Shown here one piece after another: positions 10,601 to 21,253 of a stretch of 64,000 nt of DNA. Position 1 is the first letter of the stretch, and each line of letters begins with the position of its first letter. The DNA comes from Rosellinia necatrix (Eukaryota; Ascomycota; Sordariomycetes; Xylariales; Xylariaceae). The DNA lies in NCBI GenBank assembly GCA_021209875.1, contig JAGYVD010000001.1:186001-250000 (forward strand), read 5' to 3'. The notes beneath the pieces are model-generated. The model had not been told where the DNA came from and did no database searches. It saw only the letters and a list, made by a program, of their open reading frames with translations. The translations under genes and the position numbers were made by a program.

Positions 10601-12465
10601 CTAGGAATCACCCAAGTACGCGCCGCTTGTAGTCGCGATCTTCGCGTAGAACAGATTCGTCTCCGCACACATGACCATGCCCCCATCCCCGGCAAAGTTG
10701 AAATTCGCGGACGTTTCGCCGAGGAAGATTTTGCCGATGAGCGTTCCAGAAGTATTAAATACGTGAACACCGTCGCCACAGCCGGCGTAGAGACGGCCTT
10801 TGGTGTCGACATGGATACCTAGCATGGTTGGGGCCATGGTCAGCACTGACAGATAACTATACGATAGCGAGCAGGCCTACCGTCTGGGGCCCTGGCGTGG
10901 ACGTGGGCAAATGTTTTCCTATTTGACCAAGTTCCATCATCTTCGACGTCATATCGATAACTATATGTTCAGGTCAGCCGCATATGCCTTGGTAATGGCC
11001 ATGATGATACATGGAGCATGATTAAGTACACTTACATAGTAGCAGGGGATGACGCATTGAACCCCCAGAAGCCACCTGAGGCCCCAGTATCGGCGATATA
11101 TGCGTGCAAACCGCTAGGGGAGAATACGATACCTGCAAGCCAAAGTCAGTAATTAGATGACCATGATGCCTTTGGGTGACTAGAAACAAACCATTAGGCT
11201 GGTTGAGCCTATCAGCTACGACGGTAACGGCGCCTGTCCTATCATTGTATCGGTAGACCTGATGTGGGAGGCCCTCTTGTGGCCTGAATTCTTGAAGGTA
11301 CCCGTATATGGGATCCGTGAAATACACATCCTTGTTCCGTGGATTGATGGCGATATCGTTTAGAGAATTGAACTGACGACCGAAGTAGTTGTTCAAGAGC
11401 ACTTTTGGCGTCCACGGTTAGGCAATGCCGGACGGAATTCATCTCGAGACTCATGTGCTTACCCGTCGTATTGTATGGCTCTCTAGGGTTCATGATTATA
11501 AGCTCCGTCGTCTTGTATGCGCCCTGGCCCTCAGCTGCAAAGAGAATCCGACCCTTGTAGTTTATCGCCCCTATGCCGATGGTTAATTCAATTCAACTTA
11601 TCATTGATGCAGCCTTATCCTTCAAGGCTTACCATTGGGATTCAGAACAGTAGGGTTCGAGTCAACGACGTGGACTTTGACAAGACCTGTCGCATTACGC
11701 ATAGTCGAAACGGCTTCGGCTTCGGGAAGACTGATCTTTTGGATGATGGCCGACTTATTCAGACCTTCAAAGCGTAGCTTTAGCACCCAATTCCGTGACA
11801 AAAGCATAATGGCAATCAATTGGGAGTGAGATTTTACGTACCTGTACCGGCGGCCCGAGCCCCGGCATTTTGAACGAAGAACACCTCGTTGGTAGGAGAG
11901 TACCTAGATAGATCGATGTCAGACCTAGAATTCTGTTCACGACGAATTTAAGTCTCATCATACCATACGACAGCCTCGTGAAAGATGGGATCCGTATCCT
12001 TATGTGCGATAAGCGTCAATGTGGGATTCGGCCCAATCACATCATAAAACTCGTCATCGTAAACATGGAACGGCTTGTCTTTGAGTGCCGCCAAGTCGTA
12101 GCCGGGCGGGACAAATATCTAGGGTATGGTTAATCTATCACGGTCCTTTCTCACGAGATGCATCAGTACGGCCGGCTCACACTACTCAAATTAAACTCGG
12201 TGGGGGGTAAAACGGAGGGCATAACATTGAAGGCCTTCTGGTCGATGAACTGAGCCTGTGCCGGTATTTCAGCTCGCCGACGATGAGCATCGTTATAAGC
12301 CCCAATAGCCACACCACCAGACAGCACCGCCAATGCGAGGGAGAGGTAGACCATCTTCGAGCCTGACTTCGCGTTGGCACCTTTGTTGTTGTGAGGTGTT
12401 GTTGTTTTCTGACCGTCTGAGGGGGCGCGTGCGTGGCCGTGTCTATCCATAACCAGGCGCGGCAA
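10601..12465 (-). CDS. SMP-30/gluconolactonase family lactonase, membrane-anchored
   Basis: Nine exons fit in phase: 12181-12465, 11964-12118, 11842-11903, 11633-11764, 11463-11570, 11192-11401, 11036-11132, 10881-10960, 10601-10818. The product is 448 aa; a second ATG at 12450 would give 443. After a short basic N-terminus comes one hydrophobic helix (about residues 36-56), suggesting a type II anchor with the enzyme in the secretory lumen or outside. The body is the six-bladed propeller of SMP-30: FHEAVVWYSPTNEVFF, then SLNDIAINPRNKDVYFTDP, then QPNGIVFSPSGLHAYIADTG. These give the Glu, Asn and Asp metal-binding positions of gluconolactonases. Known role: Ca2+/Zn2+-dependent hydrolysis of sugar lactones or related esters. 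It sits tail-to-tail with the sugar-acid dehydrogenase-like gene. Exons 4 and 6 use AAG acceptors. Confidence 0.87.
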
Positions 12466-13543
12466 CGGGAGCAGTATTTATTTATACTCGGTTCATACTT
12501 AACCCGAATCGGTCCTTAGCAACGACGGAGACGGATATGAAAATAGAGTAGCGGTAGGCACTGTGCGCGAGTTGTATGTAACGTAAAGCAACTTATAGTG
12601 CGTAGATCGCACCCGGGTTACATTTTCCAAGACACGACCCCGGGGACTATGTATGCAGTGATAAAAGTTCCGTGGGGTAAAATACGAAGAACACGTGGGT
12701 CTGGTGCACACCTAACTTAGAGTCTTGGCTGCCTTATGTATGCGTGTATGTATGTAGTTCTAGACGGAAATATATTGAAGGATGAAGTGAAATTATTCGT
12801 GCCTACCTTACACTGATTACCAGGAGATGTGCGTCAATATGTCGTCATATTACAAGGGAACGGAGAAAGTAAGTAGCAATCAAAACAAAACAATAACACA
12901 GTGCTAATTAAGTCACGAACCCCGCATAGTTGCTTGGCAATAGTGCTTCTTGCAGCGAAAAAAAACCTTCATGGATGTATGTGCTGATGGCTGAATGATT
13001 GTCTTGGAGAGAGAACATCAAACGTCCTTTTACAGCAAGACGTAAATAAAGGATACGAATACAACCATCTTAATCTTCGGACTTCATACATCGCAAGTTC
13101 CCTTCTCGAACCCATGCAATAAAGACATCCCAGGGCCAACGTTAATTCTTCTTCGCTGTCTTTACCAAGGCATCAATTAATTGACCAGGCATCTAGGTTT
13201 CGGCTCTTAGACGCCAGACAATAAATCCCAAACAAACCCACACATAGCACTTGTGAGAAGATAGAAACAAAGGTATTGTTGTGAACAACTCACAGGACAA
13301 AGATAGTGAATAAAACAAACCCGATAGTCGTATTCGAACACTTCGAAAAACAGTATATAAACCCTCAACAGTCCAAGCAATGCACATACCATCACCACTT
13401 CTCATCCCAACCCATCACAACTCACAGCAAACCGAACCCCAAGCAAGACCAAAGCCACAGCCTCAAAACTCAACTCAGAAAAAAAAAAAACCAGTCACCA
13501 CAACAGCAGCAGCGCACATCTCTCCGTCCTCTCGCCCCCAAAA
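12466..13543. other. Intergenic between divergent genes
   Basis: About 1.1 kb, holding the promoters of the lactonase (minus) and the small orphan gene (plus). A TATATAAA box lies at about 13352-13359. The DNA just before 13544 is CA-rich, as in many fungal 5' leaders. No gene is supported here. Confidence 0.6.
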
Positions 13544-13924
13544 ATGCCATCCTCCACCACCTCCAGCGCGTCCACGGCCTCGACCGCGACCACGATGACG
13601 GCCACGACGACGACCCCGACCTTCTACCGTCGCGACACGGGCTGCAGCGTGACGCTGTGCGCGAGCCTGGCGTCGGCGGAGCTGCGGCACGGGGCGGACG
13701 CGGGGCGGTGCCGGTGCATGAGGGTGTCCGGGGCGGCGGACATCGCGCGGCTGGCCGGGAGCGTGCGGTGCGCGCTGGCCGAGGGCATCCTTGAGTGCGA
13801 GAAGCCCGGCCTGGCCTTCGCCATGCTGCTGCTTGGCGCCGACGTCGTCTTCTACGACCCTGTCCGCCCCGCCCCCGGACGTCACGACGTCCGGGAGGAG
13901 GAGGAGGAGGAGGTAAGTGCTTAG
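13544..13924 (+). CDS. Small Cys-containing hypothetical protein
   Basis: Not recognised. The 126-aa frame has an N-terminal Ser/Thr-rich stretch (about residues 1-27), then a region with several cysteines (GCSVTLC, GRCRCMRVS, VRCALAEGILECEK). A hydrophobic patch LAFAMLLLGADVVFY follows, and the protein ends in six Glu. Third-position GC is very high, like the epimerase and the hydrolase genes, which supports coding. A TATA box is 190 bp upstream and a CA-rich leader precedes the ATG. A GTAAGT donor-like sequence overlaps the last codons (13912-13917), so the real protein may splice onward, but the 260 bp that follow are an AT repeat with no visible exon. No signal peptide is evident. Confidence 0.5.
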   Translation: MPSSTTSSASTASTATTMTATTTTPTFYRRDTGCSVTLCASLASAELRHGADAGRCRCMRVSGAADIARLAGSVRCALAEGILECEKPGLAFAMLLLGADVVFYDPVRPAPGRHDVREEEEEEVSA

Positions 13925-13965
13925 GCGAGTGTGAGTGAGTGAGTGAGTAATGTTTAAGGTCTAGA

Positions 13966-14228
13966 TTTATGTATTATATATATATATATATTTATATATA
14001 TGTATTATATATATATATATTTATATATATGTATATATCTATATAGTTAGTTAACTATATATTTATATATCTATATATTTATATATCTATATATGTCTTT
14101 ATATATCTATATCTATATAGATCTCTATATTTTCATATATGTTTATGTAGATCTCTAGACATTTTACGTCTATCTATGATATATCTTTATATATAACTAA
14201 CTAGATATATATATATATATATATATAC
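13966..14228. repeat. AT-rich (TATA)n microsatellite block
   Basis: About 260 bp made almost only of TATATA, TTTATATATA and ATCTATATAT units in imperfect tandem. It starts 40 bp after the small orphan gene. It could form cruciforms or act as a termination or matrix element, but nothing beyond composition is visible. Confidence 0.9.
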
Positions 14229-14765
14229 ATTAGAGATGAAAGGGTGCGGCGGGGCACGGTAAGTTGGCTAACAATTGTTTAAGAACCTTTCTCAGAACTG
14301 TTTAGATAGATAGACATGTGAACTAGAAAAAGATTTTACTTCAACCCCGCGATCAACTTTGTAGACTTCATGTGACTTGTATGATTGAGCCTTCAGAGAT
14401 GAAGAGAGAGAGAGAGAAAACCGACTTGATCGATATCAGTGAGTGTTGAATTTGAGATATATTCAACATGGGAAGTAAGATTATGTACAACAGTTCGGGG
14501 TTCCCAAAGTTGTGAGCGCCATCTAAGAAGCCGATTTCATATGTACCATGTATCATACTCCAGATAGGCGTGTCGGCGTATAGTATAGGGGGGTATCAGC
14601 GCAATGCATGCTCTGTCTAACGTTGGCGGCCTAAAGAGGGAGCGCCCGAGAAAAGTAAAAAAAAAAAAAAACTATCGGATCCGTCTTTCCACCTCCTGAT
14701 TATCGTCTGTCTATATGCATCCGAACTCCGTTATAAATGCCGCTCTGTAATGTATATATATGCTT

Positions 14766-17700
14766 TCAAATCCGAGCTTCCAAGTCCACCTCATCACCAC
14801 CACCTCTATCTCCCACCATGCTAGGGCGGCCCTCCCTCTCATCTAGCAGAGTCTGCCGCAGGCGCTCTTTAATCACCGGGTCCTGTTCTAGCTCCTGCCA
14901 GAGCTGGCGATCCCAATTTTCGCAGTTCTGGGGGCTGTCGTCTGCAGCTCCTTTTCGCCACGGTGGCCAATTCCAGAAACCATATACGATCAAGTTTCGT
15001 TTCGCGAGTTTGAACGTCATGTTTAGACCGATGAGAATAAGTAATACGCCGAAGAGTAATGACCACCACAAGGTGTCTTTCCCGAATGTGTTGACGAAAG
15101 CGCCTCGACCAGCATACGGACTCGGCTGGAGAGGATACACGCCTGAAAGGAAAGCTTGCCACGCCCACCACCCCGAAACGGTGATACTAAACGAACCAAT
15201 GATTATGGCTGACTTATAATGCGTTTCCATAACGCTAGTGAAGAGTTAGTAGGTTATCTCCTAAACAGGGACTCAAGGGGACTTACAATAATTTCCAATT
15301 AGTCCATAATATGCCGATGGAAAACGCGAGGTCCCCGAAGGCAAAGAGGCCATTATCGCGAGGTCGACCAAATATGTTATATCCAAGCCAAATGAGCACC
15401 CACACCAGCGTGCCATCGATGACCGCGCTCGTCATCCAGGCGATGAATCTCGGGAAATTCAGTTCGCGGTTTCGCTGACCGTGGACATATAACTCAGGAA
15501 CGGCGAGGAGCGTCTCAGCCTTCAGATCCTGCTCCCAGATGCCCATACAAAGGACGCACAAGCTTGTGAATAGGATATTGAGAACCGTTAAGCTGAAGCT
15601 CTCGTATAAACTCGTGCCCGTGTAACCGTTATATTGTTGGTACATGGCAGTAGGCAGATAGAAGAACATCTCCTTCCAGAACGTCGCCAAGATGAACTTG
15701 CCGGTCCGGACGTAGTTCCAGCGGCCGTGGACTAGGAGCAGCCGCTGCAAGAAACGGAACTGCGCGATCGCGTAGTCGGCGACACGGGCAGCCTGGAGTC
15801 CTTCTTTGCCGGAAATCCCGACGCCCACGTGCGAGGCCGAGATCATGGCCAGGTCATTCGCTCCGTCCCCGATGGCCAGGGTGAGGGCCTTGGGGAGCTT
15901 CTGACGAATGGCTTTGACGATCGTGGATTTCTGGGCTGGCGATGCGCGGCAACAAATAACCGAGTCGACGGTAGGGATTAGGGCGTAGAAGATGTCAGTG
16001 AGGATGGGTGATTTCTCTACGATAGCAAGCGTTTGGCCGTCTATCACAACAACGCTATGGACGGTTCCACTCTGCAGGTCTTCCGTAGCATCGCGAATCT
16101 GGCCCTCTAAGTCCCCCTTCGACGAATCCAAAATGAAGATGTCGGAGCCAGGACGGCAGATTCGTGCCGAGTGTGCAATATTGATCGCCGTTTCACGCTT
16201 GTCTCCTGTTAGCATCCAAATTTTGATGTTGGCCCGTCGAAGCTTGTCGATAGTCTCAGGAACACCAACTTGAAGTTTGTCTTCAATTGCGGTAGCTCCA
16301 ACGAGATCCAATACCTGTTCGATTTGTTCACCTGCGTCCTCAATCTTATCCTGGCGATCCAATAAACTCGTTGTCGCCTCGTGATAAATCTCCTTCCACG
16401 AGGTGTATTCCGCTTCAGAAATGAATTTGCGCGCGACTAGGAGCGTGCGAAGACCTTCCGTGGCGAATTCATCCAGATGCCGAAAACACCGACTGAAAAT
16501 GGCAGCTTCGTCCATGATCGAAGACTCCTCGAGGAAACTAAATTTGTTCTGGGCAGGTGACACGGGAATCATGGGACTCGTCTTCGATAGCACTCTGACT
16601 ACATCCAACGAGGTGGTGCGAATATTGAGTGAAGGCCGGGCCTTGTCTTGGGATAATCGAGGCGCTGCCGGTTGTGCTGACCTGCTGCGTTCTAGGTTTG
16701 GCCGCTTAGTCGACTGGCCCGGGTCAAGGCTATCTCGATTGCCGACAAAGCTGCGGCGCAATGTGAAGCTCGGACGCCCGCCAAAACTGTTTCTGACCTC
16801 TAGTTGCTCGCTCCGCCGCGCCATCTCGCGGTCGATATCGGCGCTCTTGCGCACCTCGGTGGCCTTTTCTTTGGCTAGTTGCGCCAACTTTAGCCTCGGC
16901 ATGATGGCCGAATCGGCACCCTTGCAAATGAGGCAGATCCGTCCGTCGGGGTAACGCACGATGATAGACATTCGCTTTCGCTTGCTGCTGAATTCAATGA
17001 CGTCTAATATCTGATATGTCTCGGTCTTCTCATTGCTATCATCTAAGCCGACTTGAAGCGTCACGGATTGGGAAGATCGCTGGGTGACACGGTACCCAAG
17101 TTCGCCGGCCGCCTGTACCAGAGCCAATTCGTCGGGGGACGAGGATTGGTATTCGAGCTGACCATCCTTTATTTCGGGGAGACAAGTATGACACAGTGCC
17201 AGGGACAATATGTAATCTTTGGCTCGCGTTGCAAAATGAGATGTTGGCTGCAGCCTAATGTATTCCAGGAGGTCGGAAGTAGTAACATCCGGCTGCACAT
17301 TATTGGGGCGGCCGGTCGACTTCCATTGCGAAGATCTCCTCCTCGACGGGAAGGTAGGCGTATTCGGGGAAGCAAGTGAAAATAATTCAATATCTTCGTA
17401 AAGAGCGTTCTTCGGGCCGCGGGACTCGCTTCGCGATAGCGTCCGGGCGGTGGCGGATTGCTTGTGTTGTAAATTTGTGCCCCGATTCTCGAGCAAGTCC
17501 ATCTCATGAAGCCAAGACGTCCCCGCAATGCTCATTTTTCGAAACTTCATAATATTGTCTGTCAACGTCCCAGTCTTGTCGGAAAACACGTAGCTGACTT
17601 GCCCAAGATTCTCGAGGATTGTGTTGGTGTTACAGCGTGCTGGTGTATCCGTTACTCCATCATACATCTCTATATCGCCATTCAACAGGAGCATCTGACC

Positions 17701-19023
17701 GATCCTCGTTAATTCGAGAGTCACATATAGCGAAAGAGGAACAATGTTATTGTACTGGATCGCATAGCCGATAATGATCTGTTTTAGCTCCACAGTGGCG
17801 TTGGCAATATACCATGACTTGCGTTCGGTAGCCGACCGCCACATAATATACCCGGCAGAGCAGCCGGCAGTCAGAACAATGACGTAGAAGACAAGGGTGA
17901 TAACGATTTTGTTTGCCATGGCTTCGAGTGCGGGCTTCTTTGCATCTGGATGTTGGTTTGCGTTCAATCGGATCTTACACTCTTCGCCCGTATTGATCAC
18001 GACACCAACGACGCTACTCGTATTTCTGATAGTGCTCCCACGATAGATAACCTCGTTCGATGTGAGAGGGAGCGTCTTGCCATTTATTGTGATCCGGCCA
18101 TCAAAATGGTATAGGTCCGGATTGGGGTCCTCCACTACGAATTCGGCCGTGGTAGAACGGAGCCCAGCAATTGTATCGCAATCCTTCAAGTCGCCAAGGG
18201 ATTCCCTGCTCTTCAAATTAGTTTCGCCATCCAGGTCCATGGTATCGATGTAGGCTATGCCGTTTTCTCCGGTCGCATGAAGGAGAACAATGTCAGCAGG
18301 AACTGCTTCGTCGCGCCGAAGTTTGACGATATCCCCCACTCGCACATCCCTCCATTCGACTCGTACCCAGTGATAGTCACCGTCCTTATCATCGCTATCA
18401 GGATCTGCATCGCATATCGTCATTCGCGGCTTAGATTTAGACCATGGCCATTCTTTTGTACTCGGTGCTACGTCCGACGCAGCAGACCTCAGGACGGTGG
18501 TCATATTTGCATTTTCCAACTTGTCTAGGCGATGGCGCTTGTAATCGTCGTACCCCTCTTTAAGTATGGTCAGTAGGACGAAGAAGAGCAAGGGGACGAT
18601 GGTGGTGTAGGTCCCGGTGGTACTCAGGCCGGGAACGGTCTGGGGGATGCCAATAGCTAGAAAGTAGGCATTGGATAGCCTGGTAAATTGAAAGATCAGC
18701 TGCTTCGGGACAAAGTCGTATACGGTGTAGCGGGATGTGCGGATGGTGTTCGATAGGTACGGGTGGCCGCGCCTCTCGTCAACGAGAGGCTGGCGAGGGT
18801 CGTCGAGTTGCAAGGGGACATGGCGACCGTCTTTGGATGGTTTGAGGGGCTTCTGTCGAAGTATGGCTTCGAGGAAATAGGCTTGATACCACTGGGCGGC
18901 GTGGTCATACACCGTGGTCCTCAGAGAGCGGTACCGGCTGCGCGGCCATTGCCGCCACGTCTGGTGGGCGCCCACGCCGTCTATCCCTATGCCATTGCGA
19001 GGGGATTGGCCCATTGGGGACAT
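14766..19023 (-). CDS. P4-type phospholipid-transporting ATPase (flippase), Dnf3-like
   Basis: Two exons, 15287-19023 and 14766-15234, give 1401 aa. Splicing replaces an in-frame TAA at the end of exon 1 and restores the final membrane helices. Seen: an N-terminal P4 signature (SKDGRHVPL, then PYLSNTIRTSRYTVYDFVPKQL) and the actuator motif DGET at 265-268. The phosphorylation site is SDKTGT with Asp482; then come MLTGDKRETAIN near 937-948 and the hinge IGDGANDLAM at 1051-1060. A low-complexity Arg/Ser-rich insertion lies at about 715-835 in the nucleotide-binding domain. Known role: flipping phospholipids to the cytosolic leaflet in Golgi, endosome or plasma membrane, usually with a Cdc50-family partner (not in this window). 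The PGLSTTGTYTTIVPLL segment and basic N-terminus suggest the Dnf3/DnfD branch. That assignment is from memory of the family. Confidence 0.93.
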
Positions 19024-21253
19024 GACGTATTAAGGGGGTAGTTGAACGGAACCGCGCGGCGGCTGTTGCGACAACATTGCCGAACCGCAGGATGGTGTTA
19101 ATGATTAGGCGGTGGGCAAGTAATTCTACCAGGCGAGATCCGTCGCGACGCAACGCTTGCGATGACCAGGCTGACGGTGCTGATAGCGCTGATGCAGAGT
19201 ATATTGACGATACTGATGGTGATGATGGTGATGGCGATGGCGATGGCGATGACGACGAATAAATGAATAAACGAGCGGATGGCGCGATGGAAGGAGGTCG
19301 AGTCGCGTCAACTAACGGTTAGCGGTCTACGGATGACTGCTTCGGCAGCTTCGGATCTGTTTTTTTTTTTTTCTTTGGGAGATTATAAATGACTAAAAGA
19401 CAATCGAAGAACGAGCAGCGCCCCCCGAGTCGGGGCCCGGTTAATCTGACTGGACTGATATATTCGATACTAAATACCTAAGTACTTAAGGAAGTAAGCA
19501 GATGACGGATGTGGACAGAGACAGACAGAGACAGAGACAGCCTTGGAACCGCAAGCAACGAAAGAGCAGCCGGTTATATCCATCTCATGGCAGGTGCGTG
19601 TGCTGGTCTCTCCTGGTGCTACCATCGACGAGCAGCTGCCCAATCCAGTTGGTTTCGGCATTTCCAAGGTTAGGTAAGCTCAGCTCTTGCTCTCTTGTCC
19701 TTAGGGAGGAGGGAGGAGAGATGCCAATTGCCAATGCCAACCTCGTATAGCGCTCTTAGCCCTGACTGGCTACACGTTATGTGCAATGCTGGCTTGGCAT
19801 GGATCGCCGCGCGGGAGATCCTTGACTAACTGATCCATGTATTGATTTCGTCACCCGGAGCAGGGGGATCTCGGGAACGAACAACCTACCGAGCCTCCGT
19901 CATGGAGATGACCCTGTTATGTCAGGCCAGCCTTGACTTCTAGCTACCTATTGAATGTAGAGATAAAGAGGAGAATGCTTGAGCTTCGTTAGCATTTGTC
20001 TGCCATTAATCAACCACTCGAGTCTCGAGTCCATCTAATTACTGTATTCGGTTCCTGTCCACTTACCTGAAAGGGTCATCAGACCGAAGTTACTTACCGC
20101 ATTAGGCTCTTGGGACGGAGTTACGATTAAGTCCGAGGATGGACTAACACGGCCGATTCTGCCACTCAGTCTGTCACTGAACAAAGAAAGCTATAATTCT
20201 AACAAAGGGAAAATGAGGGATAATGAAATACACTGCCTAGAAGACGAGATCTCTAGATATTCCATGTGCCTGTTTTTTCTTCCTTTTTCCTTTTTCCTTT
20301 TTCCTTTTCCTTTTTCTAAGTGGAGTTTATCGAAGTGATAAACGATATGGCAATTTCTCGTCCTCACAAGACGTGTGAAACCCGGTGAGATAAACCAATG
20401 GCATCTACTGCATCGATGATGATGATGGTCACATTACCTTGGAGAATTTGTCTCGATTCGGGGTGCAAATGGATGCCGTATGACACGGACGGAAGAAGCA
20501 TGTCTCACAGGGGACTGCAGAATCAAGCTAGTCCGCCATGCAGTATATACCTCTGCCCACCTTCTGCCGGGTACATTAAGCAGCGACTAGTTACCAGGTA
20601 ACTACCTAGGTAGGAACCTAGGAACTGTAGGTATTCATTCAAATATCCATGATAGAGGGGTAAATGTGGCTCATGGCTCATGCAAGTCTAGGATCTCAGG
20701 TTAGGTAGGCACTTGAAGTATCATCTCAGGCTGGGTTAGGTAGTGCTCAACGCACGTCTCTAGCGCTGTACGTTGTGTTACAGACAGCCCCGCCATTACC
20801 ACCTAAACCCCTCCCCAAAAGCTACTTGGGTTGGGACATGCTGTACCCGGCATTAGGAGGTAGAGTCTAGAGGTAACGATAACGATAACAGCCATTAATC
20901 CTCCTTTAGGTACCTAAGGTGCCTCTGCCGGCTACCTACCGTACCTAACCCCAGTAAGTAACTATTGCCAACAACACCCGGTATCCGGTATCAACGAGGG
21001 CCCCTACCTGCGACCTACCTTCGTTAGTACGAAAGTTAAATGCCATAACTACATACATAAGCATATGCCTTCATGCTCCCGAGTCCTCGTTACAGAATTA
21101 CAGAATAACAGAATAACAGAATAACATACACCCCACTGTCGCAATCCATTATCCGTCTCTGTCTTCCCTCCTCCTATCTGCCATCCATTCCGGTAGGAGA
21201 GGAGAACACCAAAGAATAGCACATAAGGAGAAGAAACCCACGCCAACCTATGT
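19024..21253. other. Intergenic between divergent genes
   Basis: 2.2 kb holding the promoters of the P4-ATPase (minus) and the VPS9 gene (plus). Contents: a GAT/GGT-GAC trinucleotide repeat (19213-19258), a T-run near 19360-19372, a TTTTTCC tandem near 20275-20318, several GGTAGGTA/CCTACC clusters (20600-21010), and an ACAGAATA tandem (21090-21127). No gene is supported. Confidence 0.6.
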
